IMG/VR virus record: IMGVR_UViG_3300009151_000295
Location: 1 to 28,296 of that record
Length of the DNA: 28,296 nt
Strand: one strand, 5' to 3'
Origin: a virus
Part shown: in pieces, positions 6,422 through 14,905 of the stretch
Numbering within the stretch: the stretch's first letter is position 1
Layout of the letters: each line of letters begins with the position of its first letter
Notes under the pieces: model-generated
Told to the model about the DNA's origin: nothing
The model's database searches: none
The model's input: only the letters and a program-made list of their open reading frames with translations
Program-made: the position numbers and the translations under genes

Positions 6422-9400
6422 ATGGCACTACCTATTGATCTTGGCTCTTTTGACCCTGGGCAAGGCGACAGTTGGGATGGCTCGCCCTTAGACGCAGTAC
6501 GCCAACAAGCACGTACAGGCGCGCAAGCAGGTTCTGATGTAGCACGCGCCATCATTGGCGGGCCTTTATCACTAATTGGCGGGGCTGCGCAAACTTTAGG
6601 GCAGGGTATAAACGCAGGGCCCGGATACTTATACCGCAAGTACGTTGAGAATGACCCTGCAGCTGCTGAAGCGTACCGCAAAGAGCGTATACCTACTGCT
6701 GAAGAAAACATCGCCAATTTGTATAAGCTACTTGGAGAGCCTGTAACAGAACAAGGCAAAAAGTTTGCATACGAAACATTGCCTGATGTTATGTCTGCAA
6801 CAGGTCTTGACAAGCTGCCCTTTCCATTTCCTGAAGCGATGGGATTACCGCGCAGAGGCTTTACGCCTAATGACCTGCGTGTTGTTGGCGCTGAAGCTTC
6901 ACGCATTGGTAAGCAAGTCCGTGATATACCAACTGACTTTGCCAATGCTAAAGCAGGCATTACACGCATTGACCCCATCACCAACGCGCCTACGCTAGGC
7001 ACCAAGCTACAAAGCGTAGCGCCTGGGTTAGATACAGTAGGCGAGTTAGGGCCTGCAGCTGGCTCTGCTGCAGCGCAAATGGGCGCTATTCGTGTGCTGG
7101 GCACTCAAGTTGCACGTGCCAAAGACCCTATGACAGGCAACTTGGCTACACCTACGCAGGCTGAGACTGCAGACTTGGGCGGGCTTACAAACTTGCAAGC
7201 GGCGCCTGTGCACACCATTGACACCAACCAGCCAAGCCGCTCAGTCTTAGGCGACTACATGACTCGGTATCTTGATACAGCTGCAATGGTTGATGCGTTT
7301 AACACGTACAATAAGCAGCGCATGATGGAGATGTACCCTGACGCAACGTCGCCTCGTGTTGCGCAACTGGCGTTTGAGTCACGTCTCGGCGGGCGATCTA
7401 GTAATGAGTACGCGGACGCTAAAGCGCAAATCATTGACGACTTTGCCAAGACACCTGAAGCTCAGCAGTTAGCCCAAGCACAAGGCACGTCATTGCCTAC
7501 TGTGGAGGACTACTTCAACAGGCATGAGGCAGGCATGAAGTGGGTTGCTAACAACCTAACTAACTACGCAAGTAAGTATGTAGGCACTGCTAATGACCCG
7601 CTTCTAAAAGCGGCCTCTGAAGGCTACACATTTAGGCCTGCAGCAGATGTGCGCAGCCAAGGCGAAGTGTCACAGCGTTTTGCAGATACTGCTCGAGAAA
7701 AAGCAGGTATGCCTGGGTCTGCGTTACAAACTGCAATTGACGCTAAGCAAGCTGAGCTTGATCAGGCAACGCAAAACCTAAATGACTTTGCACAAGCTAA
7801 TGTTGGCAACTTAGAAGCAACTAACGCGACTACGCGTATGCGAAATGCGCGTGTAAAAATAGCAAATGAGCTTGAGAACTTAAAGCTTGGCGCCATGTAT
7901 GAGAACCTTGCGGATACAGCAGTATCACCAGTAACTAAAGAGAAGTTTCTTATTGACTTAGCTTATCCTGCAAAGCAGTTCTACCCAGACGTTACGCACC
8001 CTAATGTACCGGATGCAGCAACTTTGTATACGGCAAAGCGGCTTAACGAAATAGGATTACCTGGCATTGCGCAGTCTGTGTACAACGACGTGATGCAAAA
8101 GAAAATCCCACTTGATACGCTAAGCGCAATGACTGTTGAAAAGTATGTCCGGCAAATTGCTACAAAGCGCATACAGGACGAAGCTGCCGCGGGAATTGCG
8201 CGGCAACAATATCTTACAAATGCAACCGCAGCCATTGCTGATCGCACAACCAACGACCCAGAGGCTCAGCAAATTGGCGGCCACATCTTACTTGAGACAA
8301 CTGCCAACACACCACGTAATGTTGGTGAACAGCGCGTAAGTGACGCAACCGCAGTGCTTGATATGTGCGTAGGCGAAAGTGGTAAATATATGGGCAAAGG
8401 CCCACACCCGTTTACAGGTAACGACCCCAATTACGAACCCTACCTTGACCCCATTACAGGCAACAAAAACCCTAAAGGCACAGGCTCGTTACGTAGTTAC
8501 GTTTACAACGCAATGCGCGGCGACTCCATACTTGCGCAAATTCATGATAATGAGACTAAGCTTCCTGTTGCAATGCTTGAACTACACAAGCGAGGCAGCG
8601 ATAAGTACTCATTAGGCTACGTTTCAGGCCCTACAACAAAATCAGGTGCTACCAACGGACCTATTGCTGCGCAATACCACCAAGCAATTGCTGACTACTT
8701 AAATAAGCGTGGCGATATTGCAGGTGTTGAAAGCAACTTAAGCGCAAACACAAGTGTTTTGGATACTGTGCGCAGTTCTGACGCTGCTCGTATACTAGGT
8801 TTACGCAGCGCAAATGACTTGGCAGCTGCGCACCCAGACTTGCCGCGGTTTATGACTAAAGACGCTTTGCGCACGTATGCTGCAACGCTAAAGCAAGAGC
8901 AGCAGGCTACGCCGCAACTGCCTACTGCACGCAGCACCGACACGCTGCAATCATTACAACAAGCACGGGATGTAGCTCTTCGTGATTTGAATGACTTAAC
9001 CAATACGCACCAACAAATACAGGATGCATTAGCGCATATCAATGACATTGATGCACGTATAGCCCGCATAGGAACAGACCAGCGTCTTGCCACTAACTAC
9101 TCAACGCCGTCTGAGTACAACTTTAACGACTTTGCAGGCGTGTATGGCGATGACTTGTCGCCTAATGAAAGACGCACAGGTCAAGCCGCTGTTGACTACA
9201 TCCACCATTACTTTGACGAGCAAGCGCTGCAAGACAATAGGCTATACACAAGTCAGCAAATTGGTATCCCTGCATTAGAAACAGTACTTACCTCTAACGA
9301 AGCGCAACGTGTGTTGGTTGGCCTGTCAGCCGACACACGAGACGCTGTTATAAGATACTTTAGAGAATTGCCTAGTAATGCCGACGCGTCAATGCCTCGC

Positions 9401-10441
9401 GTTTTGTCACGTATGTCTGATGAGGACTTGCATAGTCAACTTAGTGACCCCGACAGGCTTGCAGTGCCTATGCTTACGAATCAACTAGGCCAGCGCTTTG
9501 ATCGCAATAGACAGCATTACCCAACTATCTTGGCGTTTGTAGATGAGATGCGGCATGATCGGCCTTTGCATGTAGGCACCAATGACAGGATTGACCCCGC
9601 TACTCTTGAATCAGCACTGCGGCAACTTGCGCATGAGCGTATGGCAGGCCCACCAGCTGCGCAAGCACCTGCAGCCATACCTGATATACTGCCTGATATA
9701 CATGTAGATGACTGGGAAGTAGATCAGCAGCATGGCGCTAATCAACCTGCTGCTGCGACTGCTGCCCCGCAAGAAGACGCCTTGGCTGCGCGTATGGAGC
9801 GTTTACGTAATGGTGAGTTTGCAGCGTCATTAAACGCAAATGTTAGAGTTATGCCTTATGGTGACCTAAGTCGATCTGTACTACGAAATGCTGAGCAATT
9901 CAATCTTGTCAATGACGCTGCAACGCGTATTATGGAACAAACACGTACGCATGGGGTTGATGACCCGAATGAAGTTGCTAACTTAATTCGTAACGGCAAT
10001 AGGGTTTTTGGTGGCGCCACACTGCAATTAGACACGTTTACACCAAATATGCTTGAGCTACTTGCTCGTGATGTGAGTATGGGCATGGAAGCGCGCAATA
10101 ACGCTGCACGACCTGCGCAGCTGCCCCCTGCAGCGCGTGAAGACATACTTGCCGAACGACATGCAGATCTTGCTGCCGAACGAGACGCAGATCTTGCTGA
10201 TGAACGTACTATGGCTGAAGCGCAGCATCTTTTAGAAATTCTTGATGAGAGCGTGTTTAGCACTATGGCTAGGCCTACTGCAATGCGCCAAATTCGTAGC
10301 TCAATACGCGACCTTGAGAACAATGGTCGTGCAGGCTGGGAAAATGTGTTAGGCATGGCATCAGATGACTATGCGTATAGCACTACTCTTCGTGACGCAC
10401 TAGTTACGCAATTGCGCATGCTACTTGAAGGTTATGAATAA
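6422..10441 (+). CDS. Giant multidomain protein (1339 aa), possible internal virion or polyvalent protein
   Basis: The largest complete protein here, starting MALPIDLGSFDPGQG, 2 bases after the preceding stop and without a Shine-Dalgarno. A Gly/Ala-rich segment lies at about residues 45-65 (GGPLSLIGGAAQTLGQG). Coiled-coil-like regions include AIDAKQAELDQATQNLNDF and ARDVALRDLNDLTNTHQQI. Around residues 645-780 a module begins DMCVG (C649), includes LRSYVYNAMRGDSILAQIHD and then PVAMLELH and NKRGDI. This resembles the MxxCVG...I.SLRD...P..TLE pattern of PcfJ-like modules found in polyvalent phage and plasmid proteins; recalled, not searched. Residues about 1190-1270 contain an ADLAxER repeat. 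I see no transglycosylase or protease motif. Its size suggests a protein injected with the DNA or packed in the head, but this is inference. Confidence 0.8.
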   Translation: MALPIDLGSFDPGQGDSWDGSPLDAVRQQARTGAQAGSDVARAIIGGPLSLIGGAAQTLGQGINAGPGYLYRKYVENDPAAAEAYRKERIPTAEENIANLYKLLGEPVTEQGKKFAYETLPDVMSATGLDKLPFPFPEAMGLPRRGFTPNDLRVVGAEASRIGKQVRDIPTDFANAKAGITRIDPITNAPTLGTKLQSVAPGLDTVGELGPAAGSAAAQMGAIRVLGTQVARAKDPMTGNLATPTQAETADLGGLTNLQAAPVHTIDTNQPSRSVLGDYMTRYLDTAAMVDAFNTYNKQRMMEMYPDATSPRVAQLAFESRLGGRSSNEYADAKAQIIDDFAKTPEAQQLAQAQGTSLPTVEDYFNRHEAGMKWVANNLTNYASKYVGTANDPLLKAASEGYTFRPAADVRSQGEVSQRFADTAREKAGMPGSALQTAIDAKQAELDQATQNLNDFAQANVGNLEATNATTRMRNARVKIANELENLKLGAMYENLADTAVSPVTKEKFLIDLAYPAKQFYPDVTHPNVPDAATLYTAKRLNEIGLPGIAQSVYNDVMQKKIPLDTLSAMTVEKYVRQIATKRIQDEAAAGIARQQYLTNATAAIADRTTNDPEAQQIGGHILLETTANTPRNVGEQRVSDATAVLDMCVGESGKYMGKGPHPFTGNDPNYEPYLDPITGNKNPKGTGSLRSYVYNAMRGDSILAQIHDNETKLPVAMLELHKRGSDKYSLGYVSGPTTKSGATNGPIAAQYHQAIADYLNKRGDIAGVESNLSANTSVLDTVRSSDAARILGLRSANDLAAAHPDLPRFMTKDALRTYAATLKQEQQATPQLPTARSTDTLQSLQQARDVALRDLNDLTNTHQQIQDALAHINDIDARIARIGTDQRLATNYSTPSEYNFNDFAGVYGDDLSPNERRTGQAAVDYIHHYFDEQALQDNRLYTSQQIGIPALETVLTSNEAQRVLVGLSADTRDAVIRYFRELPSNADASMPRVLSRMSDEDLHSQLSDPDRLAVPMLTNQLGQRFDRNRQHYPTILAFVDEMRHDRPLHVGTNDRIDPATLESALRQLAHERMAGPPAAQAPAAIPDILPDIHVDDWEVDQQHGANQPAAATAAPQEDALAARMERLRNGEFAASLNANVRVMPYGDLSRSVLRNAEQFNLVNDAATRIMEQTRTHGVDDPNEVANLIRNGNRVFGGATLQLDTFTPNMLELLARDVSMGMEARNNAARPAQLPPAAREDILAERHADLAAERDADLADERTMAEAQHLLEILDESVFSTMARPTAMRQIRSSIRDLENNGRAGWENVLGMASDDYAYSTTLRDALVTQLRMLLEGYE
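10148..10206 (+). repeat. Imperfect 21-24-base tandem repeat in the 1339-aa gene
   Basis: Units start at 10148 (21 bases), 10169 (24 bases) and 10193 (partial). They encode LAERHAD, LAAERDAD and LADER, a charged helical repeat near the C terminus. Such repeats change copy number by slippage and may vary among relatives. Confidence 0.6.
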
Positions 10442-10449
10442 GGAATACC

Positions 10450-12954
10450 ATGGCTCTTGAAATGCCCATCCCCCAAGACTACGATCGCTTTGTTGACGGC
10501 ATTGCTGATGAGCCTGAGGCGCATAAAGCAGAAATTGATCTCTTTGATCAGAGTGACTCGGACGTTGAGGAGCTAGAAGATGGCTCAGCAATTGTGCGCA
10601 TGCCTGATCTTAAAGGGCCTGATGATGAGCCTGACTTCTATGAGAACTTGGCAGATAAGTTTGACCTACTTATGCTGGACGGTCTTGCAATTAAGTACAT
10701 TGACTTGATTGAGAAAGACAAGGAGGCTCGAGAAGATCGCGATAAGCAGTATGAAGACGGCTTGCGTCGTACGGGCTTAGGCTCTGATGCGCCTGGCGGT
10801 GCGCAGTTCCTAGGCGCTTCAAAGGTGGTCCATCCTGTCATGGCCGAGGCGTGTGTGGACTTCGCGGCACGAGCCATTAAAGAACTATTCCCTGCCGATG
10901 GACCTGTCAAGACCAAGATTGTGGGTGATACTACTGCAGATAAAGTAGATCGCGCAGAGCGTAAGCGCGACTACATGAACTGGCAGTTGACAGAGCAGAT
11001 TGAAGAGTATCGTGATGAGCAAGAGCAGATGCTTACGCAACTACCACTGGGAGGCTCGCAATACATCAAGATGTGGTATGACGAGCAGATGCGTCGCCCA
11101 CGTGCTGAGTTTGTTCCCATTGACAACATCTACCTTCCCTTCTCAGCAGGCAACTTCTACACAGCCAGTCGTATGACTGAAGTGCAAGACATCACGCAAG
11201 AAGAGTATGACTTGCGCGTTTCAACAGGCTTGTACATCGACACAGGCGTGTATAAGACTTCGATGATGCCTGATGAGACTAAGTCAGAAAAAGCTAATGA
11301 CAAGATTGAGGGCCGCCGGCAGAAAGCTGACAACGTTGATGGCGTGCGTCGTGTATTCCATATCTGCACTTGGCTTGAAGAAGCCGATGACAAGTATAGC
11401 CAAGGCGCACGTGCGCCTTACATCATGATGATCGATGAGACATCACGCGATGTTGTAGGCTTGTATCGTAACTGGGAAGATGGCGATGATGCGTATACGA
11501 AGCTTGATTGGATTATTGAGTTTAAGTTTATTCCTTGGCGCGGTGCTTATGCCATTGGTCTTCCCCATCTTATTGGCGGGCTATCTGCTGCTCTTACTGG
11601 AGCTTTGCGTGCTCTGCTTGATTCGGCGCATATTAACAATGCACCTACTATGCTCAAGCTCAAAGGCGCCAAGATCTCAGGGCAAAGCACGGTCATTGAG
11701 CCTACGCAGGTAGCTGAGATTGAAGGCGCACCGGGAGTGGATGACATCCGCAAGATTGCCATGCCTGTGCCTTTCAATGGCCCAAGCCCGGTGCTTCTGC
11801 AGTTACTAGGAATTCTAACTGACGCAGCAAAGGGTGTGGTTACCACCAGTGAAGAGAAGATTGCTGATATCACATCCAATGCGCCTGTAGGCACTACACA
11901 AGCATTGATTGAGCAAGGCGCTGCGGTGTTTAGCTCTATCCACTCGCGGTTGCATGATTCTCAGCGCCGTGTCTTTAAAGTTCTTGCCCGTATCAATCGT
12001 TGGTATCTCAATGACCAGCGCAAGAGTGAGATTGTTGAAGATCTAAAAGTCACAACTGACGACTTCATTTCCAACGCTGATGTCATCCCAGTTAGTGACC
12101 CGCATATCTTTGCTGAGAGCCAACGCTACGCGCAAATCCAAACCCTTGCTGCTCGCGCGCAAGCAAACCCAGACCTGTACAACCGCCTTGAAGTTGAGAA
12201 GCGAATCCTTAAGCAGATTAAGCTTACTGACATAGCCATGGTGTTGCCAGATCCGCAAGAGATGCATGATATGAATCCTGCACTTGAAAACGTGGCCATG
12301 ACCATTGGCAAGCCAGTTGGTGCGTACCCGATGCAAGATCATATTGCGCACTTCAAGGTGCACATTGCTTATGCGTTGGACCCGCTGTTTGGAGGCAACC
12401 CAGCAATTGCCCCGGGGTTTATCCCACAATGTTTAGAGCATCTTAAGCAGCACTTGACGCTATGGTACCTTACCATGGCTGATGGCTACACCAGTACAGC
12501 GCTGGGCCGCCCTTACAATGTGCTTAAGGTTGAGCCTACCATCCGCGAAGCGCAGCAGTTGCTTGCCGTTGCAACACAGCATGTGCACCAAGACGCGGCA
12601 GAGCAGCTTCAGCAAGTTGGGCAGGTTATGGCGCAGCTGATGCAGAAGATGCAGCAACTGTCGCAAGGCATGCAGCAAGGCGCGCCTACTGATCCCAATA
12701 TCATGGCGCAGGTGCAAATGCTTGGGCAAACAGCGATGGCTGAAACACAGCGTAAAACACAAAAAGATCAAGCAGACACCCAACTTGCGCAGCAAAAACT
12801 GCAAGCACAGCAAGTTGAGAATACTGAAAATAACTTGGTACAAGAACGGATCAAGGCAGCCGAACTTTCAAGGGACGCTGTACAGCTGCAACATGAGCAA
12901 CTGCAGACTACACTCGCCGCTCAACAACATCTGCAATCTAATTTAGGAGCTTAA
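10450..12954 (+). CDS. Portal (head-tail connector) protein
   Basis: An 834-aa portal, the dodecameric ring at the capsid vertex through which DNA enters and leaves and on which the terminase docks. The N terminus is acidic (DLFDQSDSDVEELEDGS). The core has features common in P22-like and related long portals, such as LGASKVVHPVMAEACVDFAA (121-140), a stem and wing region, and the conserved TSNAPVGT-type segment (ITSNAPVGTTQALIEQGAAV). From about residue 690 the C terminus is a Gln-rich coiled coil, as in portals with a barrel. Residues 41-53 (ELEDGSAIVRMPD) match a segment of the scaffold-like protein. Start supported by AAGGAA 5-6 bases before ATG. Long C-terminal barrels are typical of podoviruses, consistent with a short-tailed virion. 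Confidence 0.88.
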   Translation: MALEMPIPQDYDRFVDGIADEPEAHKAEIDLFDQSDSDVEELEDGSAIVRMPDLKGPDDEPDFYENLADKFDLLMLDGLAIKYIDLIEKDKEAREDRDKQYEDGLRRTGLGSDAPGGAQFLGASKVVHPVMAEACVDFAARAIKELFPADGPVKTKIVGDTTADKVDRAERKRDYMNWQLTEQIEEYRDEQEQMLTQLPLGGSQYIKMWYDEQMRRPRAEFVPIDNIYLPFSAGNFYTASRMTEVQDITQEEYDLRVSTGLYIDTGVYKTSMMPDETKSEKANDKIEGRRQKADNVDGVRRVFHICTWLEEADDKYSQGARAPYIMMIDETSRDVVGLYRNWEDGDDAYTKLDWIIEFKFIPWRGAYAIGLPHLIGGLSAALTGALRALLDSAHINNAPTMLKLKGAKISGQSTVIEPTQVAEIEGAPGVDDIRKIAMPVPFNGPSPVLLQLLGILTDAAKGVVTTSEEKIADITSNAPVGTTQALIEQGAAVFSSIHSRLHDSQRRVFKVLARINRWYLNDQRKSEIVEDLKVTTDDFISNADVIPVSDPHIFAESQRYAQIQTLAARAQANPDLYNRLEVEKRILKQIKLTDIAMVLPDPQEMHDMNPALENVAMTIGKPVGAYPMQDHIAHFKVHIAYALDPLFGGNPAIAPGFIPQCLEHLKQHLTLWYLTMADGYTSTALGRPYNVLKVEPTIREAQQLLAVATQHVHQDAAEQLQQVGQVMAQLMQKMQQLSQGMQQGAPTDPNIMAQVQMLGQTAMAETQRKTQKDQADTQLAQQKLQAQQVENTENNLVQERIKAAELSRDAVQLQHEQLQTTLAAQQHLQSNLGA

Positions 12955-12955
12955 C

Positions 12956-13300
12956 ATGAGCGATGACGCAATTAACATGCACAAACGTTTGGCCATGGGC
13001 CAAGCAGGCGCTGAAACACACTTAAAGCGCGGCGGTAAAGTCGCCAAGTACGCGGGAGGCGGGGCAGTGAAGAAGCCTGCTGAAGTGATGTGGGATGAGG
13101 CTTCAGGCGCTAAGCACAACACCATGGGTGCTAAGTCTGAAAAACAGTCTCAGACAGCAATTAACGACAGCAGCCAAAAGCTCCCTTACAATAAGCCCAC
13201 GGGTAAGATTGCCACCATGAAAAAAGGCGGGCATGCTAAAGGCGGATTGACTATTGCGATAGTTGCGCCTATGAAGAAGAGTGCCGGTCGAGGACGCTAA
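12956..13300 (+). CDS. Small basic Lys/Gly-rich protein (KKGG type)
   Basis: A 114-aa strongly basic protein with clusters LKRGGKVAKYAGGGAVKK (23-40) and MKKGGHAKGG (88-97), ending MKKSAGRGR. There is no membrane segment or known enzyme motif, and it is probably disordered. AGGAG lies 6 bases before the ATG. It is one base after the portal stop and overlaps the next gene. Two other proteins in the window (18098-18643 and 21347-21892) have related Lys/Gly clusters. The composition would suit binding to nucleic acid or to acidic virion surfaces; I cannot prove either. Similar short KGG-rich proteins are, from memory, frequent in structural operons of uncultured phages. Confidence 0.72.
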   Translation: MSDDAINMHKRLAMGQAGAETHLKRGGKVAKYAGGGAVKKPAEVMWDEASGAKHNTMGAKSEKQSQTAINDSSQKLPYNKPTGKIATMKKGGHAKGGLTIAIVAPMKKSAGRGR

Positions 13301-13485
13301 TGCGAATTAGCGTTCTTATAGACCTGATTAAGCAAAAGCAGTTTGAGATTGCTGATGCAATGGCGCAAGGTCATTGCTCAACTTTTGAAAGTTATTTGCG
13401 CTTAACAGGACGTCACGCAGGTTTGGAAGAAACCTTGCAGATTATCAACAACTTACTTGAAGAGGAAAAAAGAGATGACCTTTGA
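13300..13485 (+). CDS. Small helical conserved phage protein (61 aa)
   Basis: A 61-aa protein starting MRISVLIDLIKQKQFEIADA and ending LLEEEKRDDL. It is all helical in appearance. The pattern of a helix, then MAQGHCSTFESYLRLTGRHA, then a second helix is one I remember from small proteins between portal and scaffold genes in marine and freshwater phages; that is recall only. GAGGA lies 5 bases before the ATG, which overlaps the stop of the previous gene (TAATG). Its end overlaps the GroES-like start by 11 bases. Function unknown; it may assist head assembly, given its place. Confidence 0.7.
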   Translation: MRISVLIDLIKQKQFEIADAMAQGHCSTFESYLRLTGRHAGLEETLQIINNLLEEEKRDDL

Positions 13486-13894
13486 TGCAGAGCAAACGCT
13501 TGAAGAAGCGTTTCCAGTAATCGATCCACTTATGGCGCCGTACGGTGCTCGTGTTCTCGTGCAATTGAGAGCAGTAAAAGATAAGGTGACGAGTTCTGGC
13601 ATTTACATCCCAGAAGAATCGAAAGAAACCGAGAAGTGGAATACCATGATCGGTAAAGTCTTGGCTGTTGGACCTATTGCGTTCAAAAAGCGAGACACTA
13701 TGGAACCATGGCCTGAAGGCGTGTGGTGCCAAGTTGGTGATTACGTTCGCGTGCCAAAGTGGGGCGGCGATCGCTGGGAGATTGACTTTGAAGATGGCAG
13801 CGCAAAAGGCAAGGCGCTGTTTACGTTCTTTAATGACCATGAGATTATTGGCCGAGTGACAGGCGATCCCAGGGCTATTAAAGCTTTCATCTAA
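13475..13894 (+). CDS. groES: GroES-like co-chaperonin (Cpn10)
   Basis: A 139-aa homologue of bacterial GroES, the cap that closes the GroEL folding chamber. YGARVLVQLRAV (23-34) corresponds to the first strand of the Cpn10 barrel. Residues 36-57 correspond to the mobile loop, with SGIYIP (41-46) in the position of the GroEL-binding GGIVL. MIGKVLAVGPIAF (58-70) matches the next conserved strand, and VGDYVRVPKWGG (87-98) the VGDxV motif. At 139 aa it is longer than bacterial GroES (about 97), with extra residues at the N terminus and C-terminal region. I chose the ATG at 13475 because GAGG precedes it by about 8-9 bases; an upstream TTG in frame is less likely. Placed just before the scaffold gene, it probably helps host GroEL fold the capsid protein, as T4 gp31 does. 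Confidence 0.85.
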   Translation: MTFDAEQTLEEAFPVIDPLMAPYGARVLVQLRAVKDKVTSSGIYIPEESKETEKWNTMIGKVLAVGPIAFKKRDTMEPWPEGVWCQVGDYVRVPKWGGDRWEIDFEDGSAKGKALFTFFNDHEIIGRVTGDPRAIKAFI

Positions 13895-13912
13895 GTTTTG
13901 AAAGGAAAACTT

Positions 13913-14905
13913 ATGACATCTACAGATAAAATGGAAATGCAAGTGTCTGAAGACCAAGATGGCAGCGCAGTTGTCACTTTGCCTGATGCTATTGCATCTC
14001 CGCAAGCAAATACTGATTCGTTGATGCACTCAGATGACTCAAGCACCAACGATATGGATAGTCCATCACAACAAAATGATGGGCTGGACCACGACCCTAA
14101 CAGAGAGGCCATTCGAGCCGCTCGACGTGAGGAACGAAAGCTAAAAAAGCAACTTCACCGTGAAAAAGCACGTGAATCTTCGCATTTAGTTAACGCTTTA
14201 CGGCAGCAAAATCAGTCTTTATCAGAGCGCATTGCCCATATTGAGCAACGTACATCAGGCGCCGAGCTTGCACGTGTTGATAAGGCCATTGAAGATGCCG
14301 GCGTGCAGGTTGAGTACGCTAAAATGAAGATGCAAAATGCTGTTGAGTCCAAGGATGGGCACGGCGTAACGTCTGCGCAAGAAATGTGGTTTGAAGCGCA
14401 GCGCAAGTTGGAGTCTTTGACCAGCTTAAAGCATCAAGCTACAAAGCAAATGTCGCAGCCTGCGCAAAACATTACGCAGCCCGACCCTGTTGTCAAAAGA
14501 ATGGCTACTGAATGGATGGAAGACAACCCATGGTACGACCCAAGCGGTAAGAATGAGGAGTCTCAAATTGCCCAAGTCATTGACAAACGCCTTACAAGTG
14601 AAGGCTATGACCCAACATCTGAAGATTATTGGGAAGAACTTACAGATCGTTTGCAAAAGTATATTCCCACAGCTCAAAAACAGGGGTATAATGACTCCGG
14701 TACTCGAACGCAAAGGCCCAGGTCTGTTATGACAAGTTCAGGACGTGAAACCACAGCAACTACTAGATCGAATGAATTTCGATTAAGCCCTCAGCGCGTA
14801 TCTGCGATGAAAGAGGCAGGTTTGTGGGAAAATTCAGAACTTAGGCAGAAAGCCATTCGCAACTACGCTGAATGGGACCGCAGTAACAAGACTAGGAGCG
14901 CATAA
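13913..14905 (+). CDS. Capsid scaffold-like protein
   Basis: A 330-aa protein with the usual features of a scaffolding protein: an acidic, probably disordered N terminus (residues 10-62), a highly charged coiled-coil centre (REAIRAARREERKLKKQLHR, and AIEDAGVQVEYAKMKMQN), and a basic C-terminal region. ATG at 13913 has AAAGGA 6-7 bases upstream; an in-frame TTG at 13898 is rejected. Residues 13-25 (EDQDGSAVVTLPD) match residues 41-53 of the portal. It precedes two small structural genes and the major capsid gene, the classic place for a scaffold. It would build the procapsid core and leave before or during packaging. No protease domain is visible. Confidence 0.72.
   Translation: MTSTDKMEMQVSEDQDGSAVVTLPDAIASPQANTDSLMHSDDSSTNDMDSPSQQNDGLDHDPNREAIRAARREERKLKKQLHREKARESSHLVNALRQQNQSLSERIAHIEQRTSGAELARVDKAIEDAGVQVEYAKMKMQNAVESKDGHGVTSAQEMWFEAQRKLESLTSLKHQATKQMSQPAQNITQPDPVVKRMATEWMEDNPWYDPSGKNEESQIAQVIDKRLTSEGYDPTSEDYWEELTDRLQKYIPTAQKQGYNDSGTRTQRPRSVMTSSGRETTATTRSNEFRLSPQRVSAMKEAGLWENSELRQKAIRNYAEWDRSNKTRSA

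Noticed and set aside
6295-7104. 269-aa minus-strand ORF
   Set aside because: Antisense to the 1339-aa gene, Ser/Ala/Pro/Arg-rich shadow composition, no ribosome site, no neighbours on that strand.
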